From NCBI RefSeq assembly GCF_005280255.1, contig NZ_CP040018.1, positions 2,418,001 to 2,482,000 of the forward strand: a DNA stretch of 64,000 nt, read 5' to 3'. Positions 45,348 to 54,850 of the stretch are shown here, piece by piece (within the stretch, counting starts at the first letter, position 1; every line of letters starts with the position of its first letter). This stretch comes from Arthrobacter sp. 24S4-2. GTDB taxonomy: Bacteria; Actinomycetota; Actinomycetes; Actinomycetales; Micrococcaceae. A program made the translations under genes and the position numbers. The notes under the pieces were generated by a model that was not told the DNA's origin, searched no databases, and saw only the letters and a list, made by a program, of their open reading frames with translations.

Positions 45348-45386
45348 ATACCTGCCGGCAGCTTCCCTGCCGTTGCCGGTGACGGC

Positions 45387-45422
45387 AGGTCCGGCCCCGG
45401 CACGGATGCCGGGGCCGGACCT
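45387..45422. terminator. Bidirectional 15-bp hairpin between convergent genes
   Basis: AGGTCCGGCCCCGGC (45387-45401) pairs perfectly with GCCGGGGCCGGACCT (45408-45422) around ACGGAT. It lies between the ends of the plus-strand pair and the minus-strand arsR-type gene, so it can serve both. Confidence 0.65.
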
Positions 45423-45497
45423 CCGCGTCTGCCGCGTCAGCTTCCGACCTTCACCGGGTGATTTGCCGCAGCTCCGCGTCACGGGGCTGAGCCGCGT

Positions 45498-45890
45498 TCA
45501 GACGTCCCTGCTGTCCAACCGTGACGGCAGTGCCGGTGCGGTCTGAGCCAGGGACCATGCCAGCTGCTCCTGGTTGGTCTGCAGGACGTTCAGCAGCAGC
45601 TCCCGTGCGGCGGCGAGCAGGTCCGGGACCTGCGGGGAAGCCAGTTCATAAAAGACCTGTGAACCCCGCCGGGTGGACCTCACCAGATGATGGTGGCGCA
45701 GCACTGACAAGTGCTGGGACAGGTGGGAGGCCTCCATCCCCGTGCTGGCAAGGAGGTCCGAGACGGGCACCGTGCCTTCTGCCGCCGCCAGCAGCTCCAA
45801 AACCCTGACCCGGACAGGGTGGGCCAGACCCTTGAAGAGCTCGGCTTCTACCTCGGACAGGTCCACTTGCCGGTCGGGAAATCGGTCCAT
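45498..45890 (-). CDS. Second ArsR-family regulator
   Basis: From ATG 45890 the protein has 130 residues: SEVEAELFKGLAHPVRVRVL, then DLLASTGMEASHLSQHLSVL and RRGSQVFYELASPQVPDLLA. It is clearly a paralogue of the ArsR at 43684-44064 but has no Cys residue. It does not have the 33-base conserved sequence in front of it. It is followed by no gene on its strand before the convergent pair, so its targets are unknown. Confidence 0.85.
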   Translation of the reverse strand: MDRFPDRQVDLSEVEAELFKGLAHPVRVRVLELLAAAEGTVPVSDLLASTGMEASHLSQHLSVLRHHHLVRSTRRGSQVFYELASPQVPDLLAAARELLLNVLQTNQEQLAWSLAQTAPALPSRLDSRDV

Positions 45891-45933
45891 CGGAACAGCC
45901 GCCTTCACTAAAAATAATCCGCGGGCACACCGG

Positions 45934-46128
45934 TCAAGGCGACCCCGGTCTTCCCATGGACGCATCTCCCTCCGCGGCAAAGTTCACGCGCATGAAAAAG
46001 TGCCCCTCCGGGCGCTCCCCGAACTGCTTGATTTCGACGAATGCCGCAGCCCTGTTCCGGCAGAAACCGGAAACGGCGTGCGCATTCCCTTTCCGCTCCG
46101 GGCAACCGAGCGTGGGGACGTGCTCCAT
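45934..46128 (-). pseudogene. Formyltetrahydrofolate deformylase (PurU) N-terminal fragment
   Basis: The minus strand reads EHVPTLGCPERKGNAHAVSG, then VEIKQFGERPEGHFFMRVNF and AAEG, which matches the N-terminal ACT domain of PurU (LTLSCPDRPGIVHAVSGF, FFMRVHF). Several conserved residues are changed, and the catalytic formyl-transferase domain is missing. A truncated, drifting copy. Confidence 0.65.
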
Positions 46129-46323
46129 TGCGGCCGGCTGCCGGATTGCAAGGGTTCCGGCTGTGATTCACCACGCCTTCTGATGCGCCAGCGGTGCCGT
46201 CCAGCCTCGGGGCACCATAACCACCCCCGGGCAGGCCAGCGGGCCCGCCCGGGGGGTAGACGATGTGGCCGGTCTGGACGGGTCGGGATACTTAGGGATA
46301 GGGCCCTTTGCCCTATGTCACGA

Positions 46324-46809
46324 TCAGGCAAGAGCTGCCTGGACGGCCTCGATGATCTCGGGTGAGTCCGGCGCGATCGCGGAGGCAAACCGGGCCACGA
46401 CCGCGCCGTCGCGGTCCACCAGGAACTTCTCGAAGTTCCACTGCACCAGGTCCGGAAGTTCGCCGGTCCTGAACTTGGTCAGCTCCGCATAGAGCGGATG
46501 CTGGTTCTCGCCCTGGACGTCTGACTTGGTGGTCAGCGGGAACGTCACGCCGAAGTTGCGTTCGCAGAACTCGGCGATCTCGGCGGCGGCCCCCGGCTCC
46601 TGCCCGGCAAACTGGTTGCACGGGACTCCCAGCACCGCGAAGCCCTGCTCCCGGAACTTGTTGTGCAGCGCCTCAAGCCCCGCGTACTGCGGCGTGAACC
46701 CGCACCGGGACGCGACGTTCACCACCAGCATCACCTCCCCCTTGAAGCGGCCGAAGTCAGTGTCCGTTCCGTCGATGAGGGTGAGTGGAATGGAGTGCAG
46801 AGCGGTCAT
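46324..46809 (-). CDS. Glutathione peroxidase family protein (thiol peroxidase)
   Basis: Start at ATG 46809 gives 161 residues, the standard GPx length. The peroxidatic Cys is in NVASRCGFTPQYAGLEALHN, the Gln in CNQFAGQEPG and the Trp-Asn pair in LVQWNFEKFLVDRDG. Bacterial Cys-GPx enzymes reduce hydroperoxides, usually with thioredoxin rather than glutathione; this host probably uses mycothiol/thioredoxin. It is divergent from pckG, and the conserved 33-base sequence lies between them over a good -10 (TAATAT). Confidence 0.9.
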   Translation of the reverse strand: MTALHSIPLTLIDGTDTDFGRFKGEVMLVVNVASRCGFTPQYAGLEALHNKFREQGFAVLGVPCNQFAGQEPGAAAEIAEFCERNFGVTFPLTTKSDVQGENQHPLYAELTKFRTGELPDLVQWNFEKFLVDRDGAVVARFASAIAPDSPEIIEAVQAALA

Positions 46810-46880
46810 GAGGCATCCTCGCAAAGTTGTTGGTCCCAAAGGGTCACGGTGACGGCAGGGCGACCCGCATCATTGAATGA

Positions 46881-46913
46881 CTGTTATATTAGATGATGTA
46901 TCCATCAAATAGT
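46881..46913 (+). promoter_or_regulatory. Second copy of the arsR-type operator, between gpx and pckG
   Basis: CTGTTATATTAGATGATG followed by TATCCATCAAATAGT is 28/33 identical to the sequence before arsR. It contains the inverted repeat ATTAGATG-N7-CATCAAAT. Read on the minus strand it includes TTACTA, 18 bases and TAATAT, a plausible gpx promoter, so binding here could control gpx and perhaps pckG. Confidence 0.7.
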
Positions 46914-47054
46914 AAAGCCTTCGCCCGATTCCTTTGACGGTGTGGCCCGGCCGTTGCTGATTCCTGTCAGCCCTGGCCGAGGCTTTACGAACAATTTCCA
47001 TGACTTTTCTACGACCGCCCCGCCCGCCGTCAGTGCGGGGGAAGGAAGAGAACC

Positions 47055-48914
47055 GTGCACAACATCACACACTCCAGCCTCCTGGACACCGCCCCCGTTG
47101 CTACTGACCGGCTTCTGGACTGGGTCGGGGAGGTAGCCGCCCTGACCGGACCGGACCGCATCCACTGGGTCGACGGAACCGAAGCCGAATACCGTGCGCT
47201 CACCGACGGGCTCGTCGCAGCCGGCACGCTGACGCGCCTGGCCGAGGACAAGTTCCCGAACTCCTTTGCCGCCTTCTCTGACCCCAAGGATGTCGCCCGC
47301 GTCGAAGAGCAGACCTTCATCTGCTCCGAACATGAGCGGGGCGCAGGCTTCACCAATAACTGGATGGACCCGGCGCAGATGAAGGAAAAACTGCGCGGGC
47401 TCTTCGCCGGCGCCATGCGCGGACGCACCATGTACGTGATTCCGTTCGTGATGGGCCACCTCGACGCCGAGGACCCCAAATTCGGGGTTGAGATCACCGA
47501 CAGCGCCTACGTCGTCGCCTCCATGCGCATCATGGCCCACACCGGTTCCGATGTCCTGGCCAAAATGGTCGAGCTGGACGCGGACTTCGTCCCCGCGCTG
47601 CACTCCGTCGGCGCACCGCTGGAACCAGGCCAGCAGGACGTCAGCTGGCCCTGCAACGACGATAAATGGATCGTGCACTTCCCGGAGGAGAAGTCGATCT
47701 GGTCCTACGGCTCCGGCTACGGAGGCAACGCACTGCTGGGCAAGAAGTGCTACTCACTGCGCATTGCGTCCGCGATGTCCCGTCAGGAGGGCTGGCTCGC
47801 GGAACACATGCTCATCCTCAAACTCACCAGCCCGGAACAGAAGTCCTACTACATCTCCGCGGCCTTCCCCTCGGCCTGCGGCAAAACCAACCTCGCCCTG
47901 CTCAACCCCACCGTTGAGGGCTGGACGGTGGAAACCCTCGGGGATGACATCGCCTGGATACGTCCGGGCAAGGACGGGGAACTGCGGGCCACCAACCCGG
48001 AGGCGGGCCTCTTCGGCGTGGCACCGGGCACCGGATGGCAGACCAACCCCAACGCGATGGACGCCATCGCCAAGGGCAACACCATTTTCACCAACGTGGC
48101 CCTTACCGATGACGGCGGCGTCTGGTGGGAAGGGATGACCCGGGACACCCCGGAGCACCTGACCGACTGGACAGGCCAGGACTGGACCCCGGCCTCCGGC
48201 CGGCCCGCGGCCCATCCCAACTCACGGTTCTGCACCCCCATCAGCCAGGTCAGTATCCTGGCCGAGGAATACTACCAACCCGAGGGCGTGCCGCTCTCGG
48301 CCATTTTCTTCGGAGGCCGCCGGAAGACAACCATCCCCCTGGTCACCGAGTCCAGGGACTGGACAGGGGGCGTCTTCATGGGATCGACGCTGTCTTCCGA
48401 GACTACAGCGGCAGCCGCCGGTCAGGTCGGGGTCGTCCGCCGCGATCCGATGGCCATGCTTCCCTTCATCGGCTACGACGCAGGGGACTACCTCAACCAC
48501 TGGCTGGAGACCGGCCGGACGGCCAATCCCGCCCGACTGCCCCGGATCTTCCTGGTGAACTGGTTCCGCCGCGGCGCCGACGGGCGTTTCCTCTGGCCCG
48601 GGTTCGGAGACAACTCCCGCGTCCTGAAATGGGCCATCGAACGGCTCGAGGGGACAGCGGCTGCCATCGAAACCCCCATCGGCTTCGTCCCAGCACCGGA
48701 ATCCCTCGACATCGAAGGCCTCGACGTCGCCCCCGGACACCTCAATGCCGCCCTGGCGGTCGATTCACAGGAATGGGCCCAGGAAATCGACAGCATCGAT
48801 CAGTGGTACGCCCGGTTCGGTGACTCGCTGCCCCCCGAACTGCCGGCCGAGCTGCAACATCTCAAGAACCGCTTCGCTGCCCGCCGGGGCACGCCGCGCG
48901 TCAGCTCCCGATAG
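47055..48914 (+). CDS. pckG: Phosphoenolpyruvate carboxykinase (GTP)
   Basis: The 619-residue protein starts at GTG 47055 behind GAAGGAAGAG. It carries the hyper-reactive Cys in the P-loop [20 protein letters not shown], the metal/PEP region [20 protein letters not shown] and the GTP-binding RKTTIPLV. Length fits GTP-dependent PEPCK. It converts oxaloacetate to PEP in the cytoplasm and would return TCA-cycle carbon from the aromatic pathways to gluconeogenesis. It is followed by a very strong hairpin and then icd. Confidence 0.95.
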   Translation: MHNITHSSLLDTAPVATDRLLDWVGEVAALTGPDRIHWVDGTEAEYRALTDGLVAAGTLTRLAEDKFPNSFAAFSDPKDVARVEEQTFICSEHERGAGFTNNWMDPAQMKEKLRGLFAGAMRGRTMYVIPFVMGHLDAEDPKFGVEITDSAYVVASMRIMAHTGSDVLAKMVELDADFVPALHSVGAPLEPGQQDVSWPCNDDKWIVHFPEEKSIWSYGSGYGGNALLGKKCYSLRIASAMSRQEGWLAEHMLILKLTSPEQKSYYISAAFPSACGKTNLALLNPTVEGWTVETLGDDIAWIRPGKDGELRATNPEAGLFGVAPGTGWQTNPNAMDAIAKGNTIFTNVALTDDGGVWWEGMTRDTPEHLTDWTGQDWTPASGRPAAHPNSRFCTPISQVSILAEEYYQPEGVPLSAIFFGGRRKTTIPLVTESRDWTGGVFMGSTLSSETTAAAAGQVGVVRRDPMAMLPFIGYDAGDYLNHWLETGRTANPARLPRIFLVNWFRRGADGRFLWPGFGDNSRVLKWAIERLEGTAAAIETPIGFVPAPESLDIEGLDVAPGHLNAALAVDSQEWAQEIDSIDQWYARFGDSLPPELPAELQHLKNRFAARRGTPRVSSR

Positions 48915-48920
48915 GTGCCA

Positions 48921-48968
48921 GGCGTGGCGCCCGGTGCCCGGAACCGTCCGGGCACCGGGCGCCACGCC
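48921..48968 (+). terminator. Perfect 21-bp hairpin between pckG and icd
   Basis: The arm starting GGCGTGGCGCCCGGTGCCC (48921-48941) is perfectly complementary to the arm ending CACCGGGCGCCACGCC (48948-48968) around the loop AACCGT. It lies six bases after the pckG stop. There is no T-run, as is common for strong GC-rich actinobacterial terminators. Confidence 0.7.
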
Positions 48969-49036
48969 CATGTTCGCAGATGTCAGAGACCACCATCGGG
49001 GTGGGTCATTGGGCCCATGAAATCAAAGAGGACCGT

Positions 49037-50257
49037 ATGAACGAAAAGATCAAGGTCGTTGGCTCCATTGTGGAACTTGACGGCGACGAGATGACCCGCA
49101 TCATCTGGCAGTTCATCAAGGACCGCCTGATCGTCCCGTATCTGGATGTGGACCTGAAATACTTCGATTTGTCCATCCAGAACCGTGACGCGACCGATGA
49201 CCAGGTCACGATCGACGCCGCGAACGCCATCAAGGAATACAACGTCGGCGTTAAGTGCGCAACGATAACCCCTGACGAGTCCCGGGTAGAGGAATTCGGC
49301 CTGAAGAAGATGTGGCCGTCCCCGAACGGAACGGTCCGCAACATCCTGGGCGGCGTCGTTTTCCGCGAGCCCATCATCATTTCCAACATCCCGCGCCTGG
49401 TTCCGGGCTGGAACAAGCCGATCATCATCGGCCGCCACGCTTTCGGCGACCAATACATGGCGACCAACTTCAAGATCCCGGGTCCTGGCACGCTGACCAT
49501 GACCTTCACCCCCACCAACGGAGGCGAAGAGATCAAGCAGACGGTGGTCACCTACCCCGACGGGGGAGGGGTCGCCATGGGCATGTATAACTTCAACGAC
49601 TCCATCCGGGATTTCGCCCGCGCCTCCTTCGCGTACGGGCTGCAGCGGAACTACCCGGTGTACCTCTCCACCAAGAACACCATCCTGAAGGCCTACGACG
49701 GGCAGTTCAAGGATCTCTTCCAGGAAGTATTCGATGCCGAGTTCAAAGACCTCTTTGAGGCAGCAGGCCTGACCTACGAGCACCGGCTGATCGATGACAT
49801 GGTCGCATCGGCGATGAAGTGGGACGGCGGCTACGTCTGGGCCTGCAAGAACTACGACGGCGACGTCCAGTCCGACACCATCGCCCAGGGCTACGGCTCG
49901 CTCGGTCTCATGACCTCCGTGCTGATGACCCCGGACGGCAAGACCGTCGAGGCCGAAGCCGCACACGGCACCGTGACGCGCCACTACCGCCAGCACCAGC
50001 AGGGCAAGCCGACCTCCACCAACCCGATCGCCTCGATCTTCGCGTGGACCCGCGGCATCATGCACCGCGGCAAACTGGACAACACCATTGCCGTCATTGA
50101 CTTTGCCGTCACTCTCGAAGATGTCGTCATCAAGACGGTTGAATCCGGGCAGATGACCAAGGACCTGGCGCTTCTGGTGGGACCGGACCAGGAATGGCTG
50201 AGCACAGAGGAGTTCCTCGCGGCACTGGACGACAACCTCAAGGCACGCCTGGGATAG
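49037..50257 (+). CDS. icd: Isocitrate dehydrogenase (NADP), homodimeric type
   Basis: ATG 49037 with AAAGAGGAC upstream gives 406 residues. The sequence matches the eukaryote-like dimeric NADP-IDH class: [72 protein letters not shown] and [17 protein letters not shown]. It produces 2-oxoglutarate and NADPH. NADPH supply would also serve peroxide defence next to gpx. No other TCA-cycle gene is close. Confidence 0.95.
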   Translation: MNEKIKVVGSIVELDGDEMTRIIWQFIKDRLIVPYLDVDLKYFDLSIQNRDATDDQVTIDAANAIKEYNVGVKCATITPDESRVEEFGLKKMWPSPNGTVRNILGGVVFREPIIISNIPRLVPGWNKPIIIGRHAFGDQYMATNFKIPGPGTLTMTFTPTNGGEEIKQTVVTYPDGGGVAMGMYNFNDSIRDFARASFAYGLQRNYPVYLSTKNTILKAYDGQFKDLFQEVFDAEFKDLFEAAGLTYEHRLIDDMVASAMKWDGGYVWACKNYDGDVQSDTIAQGYGSLGLMTSVLMTPDGKTVEAEAAHGTVTRHYRQHQQGKPTSTNPIASIFAWTRGIMHRGKLDNTIAVIDFAVTLEDVVIKTVESGQMTKDLALLVGPDQEWLSTEEFLAALDDNLKARLG

Positions 50258-50492
50258 TCCCCCAGACTGACCGTTCCTGGAGATCCAGCCGCCCGCTCGG
50301 GGAAACACCGAACGGGGGGTGCAGCTCGAGCTTGATCCGACCGGCCGCCTCCGGGGCCGGGTCCGGGGCGGGGCGTGAAGGGCCAACCGGTCAAACCCGG
50401 CGTTATTCTGGGCGGTATATCATCGGCGCAAGAGCGTCGGATGAGGCAGTTGACAAGGCCAACGGCATGTCCGGGGCCGTGGAAGGACGATC

Positions 50493-50831
50493 ATGCTCTC
50501 TGATAACAAGCCTGATATTTTTCCCGTGGAATTCCACGCCCAGAACGGAAAAATGTTTGTGCGAACGCCGCAGGGCGAGATGCTCGTGGAACTGGCCATC
50601 AACCCTTAGGTGGCCTTTGAAGCGAACGGCAGGTCGGAAACGTCCGCCCGGATCGTTGTCGTTCAAGGAACGGCCCGCGAACTGCAGGACTGGTCGGAAA
50701 TCGACGCCGCTCAGCAGAAAGCCCAGCGCCCCTGGACGCCGACCGCGAAAGGGTCCTACGTGGAGATTGCCCCCACCGGGATCACCGGCCGGCGCCGGCC
50801 CATCGACACCCAGGAGGACGCACAGGAGTAA
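50493..50831 (+). pseudogene. Pyridoxamine-phosphate-oxidase-like flavin protein, N-truncated with an in-frame TAG
   Basis: From ATG 50493 (GGAAGGA upstream) the frame reads KPDIFPVEFHAQNGKMFVRT PQGEM and LVELAINP, then TAG at 50607-50609, then VAFEANGRSETSARIVVVQG, TARELQDWSEIDA and YVEIAPTGITGRR in the same frame. Together these are the split-barrel of actinobacterial PNPOx-like proteins. The first ~25 residues of the family are missing, and the stop interrupts an invariant stretch. Probably inactive. Confidence 0.65.
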
Positions 50832-50859
50832 GAGACGAGGGCCGGGTCACATACGGCCC

Positions 50860-51049
50860 CCTGCACCTGGCGGTTGCGGATGGAATACCCAGTTCAGCCA
50901 TGCCCTCTGAAGCTTCGGATGTATTCATCCGCCTGGGCCCACCCGGCAGCCCGTTACTGCTGTTCGGATTCGGTGGAGGATTCTCCACACCGGCCAAGTC
51001 GTCCGCACCCCCGCCACAGGCACCGCGCCAGGGCCTGACGCAACACTAA
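50860..51049 (+). pseudogene. FabH C-terminal remnant
   Basis: The plus-strand frame ends SPLLLFGFGGGFSTPAKSS and a stop at 51049, matching the C-terminal SPALLFGFGGGFAFAGQV of the FabH at 36986-38005. Similarity upstream (SSAMPSEASDVFIRLGPPG) is weaker. It suggests that a second fabH copy once lay here. Confidence 0.45.
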
Positions 51050-51378
51050 GACCCGAAAAGGTCCATCAGGCCTGGGTCAGCGGCGACGAACACCAGCTCG
51101 ACACTGCCCGAAAATTCCACCTCATCGCCTGGGCATCCGTCGCCCGGAACATTCTCACCGACCCCTTCGAAGGAGTCGGCATCACCACCGCCCCCGCCAC
51201 CACCGACTGGGGCATCGCAACCCTGAGCACCGGCAAATGCAACTGCCAACAGCAACTAACCCAACCGGACACCGCCGGAACCACCGGCGCCCAGTCCCGA
51301 CTGCGGAACTTCGAAGAAGCCATAGCCGACTACAACGCCTGCCTCGACTACCTGGCTGGCACCACCAGCGAGCCGTAG
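51050..51378 (+). other. Open frame of about 100 codons without start codon, unrecognised
   Basis: The frame reads KVHQAWVSGDEHQLDTARKF, HLIAWASVARNILTDPFEGV and LRNFEEAIADYNACLDYLAG to TAG at 51376-51378, with a codon pattern that looks coding (third-position G/C). No start codon with a ribosome site is found and the family is unknown to me. It may be the 3' part of a gene cut off by the fabH remnant. Confidence 0.35.
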
Positions 51379-52127
51379 TAAACCGCAGGGCCCCTCTCAA
51401 TGCTGCGAACACCATCTGGATTCCTTCTGGCACCCACAATCCCGCCCCGTCCGTCGTCCGCCGTCGACCTGTTCACGAAAGTCCGCTTGTGTTGAAACCC
51501 CGCTACGTCAAAGACTGGACCCCCCTTGCAGGCGGATTCGTCGAGATCCGGATTCAAGGACAGCTGGTGGACAACGGCTTCCTCCAGGCTGCATCATCAC
51601 CCACGAAACCACTGAAGAAGGCCTGACGCCGGACGAACTATATGGGCTATGCGTCAGCTCGTGCTGTCTGGCCAACGTGTATATTACCGCCGGGTGTGCG
51701 TGAGGCCGCCGAACATCACATGGCTGAAGTCATTCAGTTGCCGATTCGCAGCGGCATCCAGCACGGGTGTCGGTAGCCGGGGATCACAGACCACCACGAC
51801 GGCATGGCATCCACGACTTTATGCCGCGCGCCGTCCCGGCTGCGAAGCCGCAGCCGGGACGCCGTTAGCTACATCGACTTGCTACGTCGGAGGATCCGGC
51901 GAAGCGTGCGCATAGGTTGCTACGGGTGTGCACGGTCCCGCTGAATCAGGCTCCTCTGAGCCGAAACCCGTTTCATCGAACCCGAACTCGTGGCGGGAGC
52001 ATTCGGCGCTCCTGCAAAGCCTCGCGGACGGCCGCGGATACCCTCATAGCAAGCCTTGGCCCCCTATAGCCTTCAAATTTCCAGGAGAGTCGCCGCCTCC
52101 ACCGTTACCTCGTGGGGCGCCTACGGT
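51379..52127. other. 749 bases without a supported gene
   Basis: A 46-codon plus-strand frame (GTG ~51489 to TGA 51626; RYVKDWTPLAGGFVEIRIQG) looks like a coding remnant but is unrecognised. The rest shows nothing I can support. Confidence 0.35.
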
Positions 52128-52880
52128 TCAAATCCATTTCGGGGCGGCCGGAACCGCCACTGGCGCAGCCGCGCCGTCGGCCGCGGTGACGCCACCGTGG
52201 CCGCGGCCTGCGGCCCATTCGACGATGGCGGGCAGGGGTCCGGTGATGACGGTCGGGTTCTTCGCGGTGGTGTCGCCGAACGTCGGGTCCGTGCCCGTCA
52301 CGTTAATAAGGAGGCCCGTGTCGGTGCCGCGGGTCTTCCAGGCGACGGTGATGTCGCGAAGGAGCCGTTCCAGGACGGGTGCGGGGATGTCGGCGAAGGT
52401 TGCGCCGTTGTCGAGGTCGACGGCGTGCATCCAGACTTCGCGGGTACGCATCCAGACCGTTTCGGTGGCGGGCACTTCGCGGCCCTGGATGGTCCGGACT
52501 TTGTGGTGCCAGGCATCCCCGGGCAGGTCCCGCCATTCGACGTTCAGGTGCACGGCGGAATGGTCGAAGAGGTGCCGCAGCGCAATCGGGCTCAGGGTCG
52601 CGCCGAAGCTGATTTCGTGGTCCCGCACCGACGTGGAGGCGTACATGGGTGTCTCCACGCCGGTGCCCGCCCACTCCACCAGCCGCGCGATCGCCCGGGC
52701 GTTGTAGCCGATGTGCGCGGTGATGTGGCGGCGGGTCCAGCCGGGCAGCAGCGACGCGCCGTCGAGGTCCGCGTCACTGAGTTCGTTGAGCTTGCGGGCG
52801 AAGAACGCCGTGCCCCGGCGCGCCTGCAGCAGTGCCGCGAGGAGTTCCGGGTCCGTGGTCCGGTCGTGGCGGGCAACCAT
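52128..52880 (-). CDS. Mycothiol-dependent maleylpyruvate isomerase
   Basis: The 250-residue protein has the DinB-like metal-binding N-terminal domain of mycothiol maleylpyruvate isomerases: LPGWTRRHITAHIGYNARAI with a metal His, REVWMHAVDLDNGATFADIP with Glu and His ligands, and the C-terminal MDMPI domain. It isomerises maleylpyruvate from gentisate cleavage to fumarylpyruvate. Dependence on mycothiol marks an actinobacterial host. Its start codon overlaps the stop of the hydrolase gene. Confidence 0.9.
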   Translation of the reverse strand: MVARHDRTTDPELLAALLQARRGTAFFARKLNELSDADLDGASLLPGWTRRHITAHIGYNARAIARLVEWAGTGVETPMYASTSVRDHEISFGATLSPIALRHLFDHSAVHLNVEWRDLPGDAWHHKVRTIQGREVPATETVWMRTREVWMHAVDLDNGATFADIPAPVLERLLRDITVAWKTRGTDTGLLINVTGTDPTFGDTTAKNPTVITGPLPAIVEWAAGRGHGGVTAADGAAAPVAVPAAPKWI

Positions 52881-53707
52881 CAGGCTTCCTTGATGACGCG
52901 GTTCTTCAGCTGGCCCAGGCCCTCGATGGTGGTGACCAGGATCTGGCCTTCCTGCAGGTAGCGTTTGGGGTCCTGGGCGTGGCCCACCCCTCCCGGGGTG
53001 CCGGTGGCGATCACATCTCCGGGGTTCAGGGTGATGATGGTGGAGATGTAGGAGACCAGGAACTCGGGCGTGAAGACGAGGTCGCCGGTGGGGGTCTGCT
53101 GCTGGATTTCGCCGTCGACCGCGGAGGTCATCAGCGGGCCGGCGGTGAATTCATCGGTGGTGACCAGGGCCGGGCCGAACGGGGTGGATTTTTCCCAGGT
53201 TTTGCCTTGGAGCCACTGGATGGTGCGGAACTGGTAGTCGCGCATGGACACATCGTTCAGGACGGCGTACCCGGCGATGTGGGCCGGGGCGTCGGCTTCG
53301 CTGATCCGGCGGCCCTTCTTGCCGATGATGACGGCGAGTTCTGCTTCCCAGTCGACGGTGTCGGATTCCTGCGGGAGGGCCAGGTCATCGTTGGGGCCGA
53401 TCAGGGATTCCTGGTACTTGGCGAACAGGGTGGGGTACTCGGGGACGTCCCGGCCCATTTCCTTGATGTGGTTGCGGTAGTTGTGGCCCACGCAGATGAT
53501 CTTGCCCGGGAAGGGCACCACCGGGGCGAGGTCCGCGCCCTCGATCGGGTGCGTCGCGCCGGCCGCCGCCTTCGCCTTCTCTTCCCAGGCGGAGTCCTGC
53601 AGCAGTGAGCCGACGTCGGCGAAGCCATCGATCTCAGTCAGGGCGGTCCCGTCCTGGCGGACAGCCTTCGTCGTGCCGTTTCCCGTGCGGAGGGTGAGGA
53701 GTCTCAT
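52880..53707 (-). CDS. Fumarylpyruvate hydrolase (FAH family)
   Basis: The 275-residue protein has the fumarylacetoacetate-hydrolase fold with GKIICVGHNYRNHIKEMGRD, DTVDWEAELAVIIGKKGRRI (metal-binding Glu residues) and DVSMRDYQFR; the C-terminal LNPGDVIATGTPGGVG closes the active site. It splits fumarylpyruvate to fumarate and pyruvate. It sits between the isomerase and gentisate dioxygenase genes with overlapping codons on both sides. Confidence 0.9.
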   Translation of the reverse strand: MRLLTLRTGNGTTKAVRQDGTALTEIDGFADVGSLLQDSAWEEKAKAAAGATHPIEGADLAPVVPFPGKIICVGHNYRNHIKEMGRDVPEYPTLFAKYQESLIGPNDDLALPQESDTVDWEAELAVIIGKKGRRISEADAPAHIAGYAVLNDVSMRDYQFRTIQWLQGKTWEKSTPFGPALVTTDEFTAGPLMTSAVDGEIQQQTPTGDLVFTPEFLVSYISTIITLNPGDVIATGTPGGVGHAQDPKRYLQEGQILVTTIEGLGQLKNRVIKEA

Positions 53708-54840
53708 TACTTGTTGCGTCCTTCGGTGTAGGTGCGGCTGAAGTTCAGCCGTTCGAAAATGGGGGCATCGCTGAACCGGAACAGATCAAACCCGGTTCCG
53801 GTCTGCGGGTCCGCCTGGAGCGACCATTGCTGCCAGGACGGGACGACGAAGAGGTCGCCCTTGGCCAGGGTCCTGGTTTCGCCGTTCAGCACCACAGTGC
53901 CGGTGCCTTCGAAGACCTGCCACACGCTGGAGCCAACCTCCCGGACGGCTTCGGTGGTGGCGCCGGGCCGGAGGCGGTGGAACTCGGCCCGGATGGTGGG
54001 CATCACGTCCCCGCCCGTGGTGGGGTTCGAATACCGGACGGCGGCGTGGCCCTGGGAGACGGTGGCCGGGTGGCCCTCGTCCTCCAGGAGCAGCTGTTCG
54101 GCCAGGGCCCGGTCGGTGTGTTCCCACCGGTACGCCGCGATGGGGGAGCTGGTGGTGTCATCCAGGCCCGAGAGCGGGCGCAGGCCGGGGTGGGCCCAGA
54201 GCCGTTCGGAGCGGGAGATGTCCGGGGTGGCCTCGTCGGTGACGCGTTCGGTGCCGAACTCGAAGAACCCGGCGTCGGCGTAATGCACAAACGGGATGTC
54301 CAGGCCGTCGATCCAGGCCATCGGCTCATCGGTGTCGTTATGGTGGCCGTGGAAGTTCCAGCCCGGAGTCAGCAGGAAGTCCCCGCGGGACATCCGCACC
54401 GGGTCCCCGTTCACCACCGTCCAGACACCCTCGCCCTCAACGACGAAGCGGAACGCGTTCTGGGAGTGGCGGTGTTCCGGGGCGGTCTCGCGGGCACCCA
54501 GGTACTGGATCGCTGCCCACAACGTGGGCGTGGCATACGGTGTGCCCGCCAGGCCCGGGTTCGCCAAAGCGATGGCCCGGCGTTCACCGCCGCGGCCCAC
54601 CGGGACCAGGTCACCGGCACGGGCCGCCAGCGGGTACAGATCGCTCCACCGCCACACATGCGGCACGGCCTTCGGGGAAGGGACCATCGGCATCAAATCC
54701 GCGATCTCCGTCCACAAAGGGATCAGGTTCTCCCGGTCAAAATCCCGGTACAGCTCCTCCAGCTGGGCAGCTTCCTCGGGCGTCGGCTCCGGGACAACAT
54801 GCCCCGCGGCCACTGATTCATGAGTTGTGTTCTCGATCAT
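53707..54840 (-). CDS. Gentisate 1,2-dioxygenase
   Basis: The 377-residue bicupin has the iron-binding cupin APEHRHSQNAFRFVVEGEGV, with two His, followed by PGWNFHGHHNDTDEPM. A second cupin lies near QVFEGTGTVVLNGETRTLAK. It opens the gentisate ring to maleylpyruvate. It lies ten bases after the salicylate-AMP ligase gene and overlaps the hydrolase gene, so all steps to central metabolism are co-transcribed. Confidence 0.93.
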   Translation of the reverse strand: MIENTTHESVAAGHVVPEPTPEEAAQLEELYRDFDRENLIPLWTEIADLMPMVPSPKAVPHVWRWSDLYPLAARAGDLVPVGRGGERRAIALANPGLAGTPYATPTLWAAIQYLGARETAPEHRHSQNAFRFVVEGEGVWTVVNGDPVRMSRGDFLLTPGWNFHGHHNDTDEPMAWIDGLDIPFVHYADAGFFEFGTERVTDEATPDISRSERLWAHPGLRPLSGLDDTTSSPIAAYRWEHTDRALAEQLLLEDEGHPATVSQGHAAVRYSNPTTGGDVMPTIRAEFHRLRPGATTEAVREVGSSVWQVFEGTGTVVLNGETRTLAKGDLFVVPSWQQWSLQADPQTGTGFDLFRFSDAPIFERLNFSRTYTEGRNK

Positions 54841-54850
54841 GGCGCTCCTT

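Noticed and set aside
48983..50386. 467-codon minus-strand open frame
   Set aside because: Antisense to icd; Val/Asp/Gly-rich shadow without family features.
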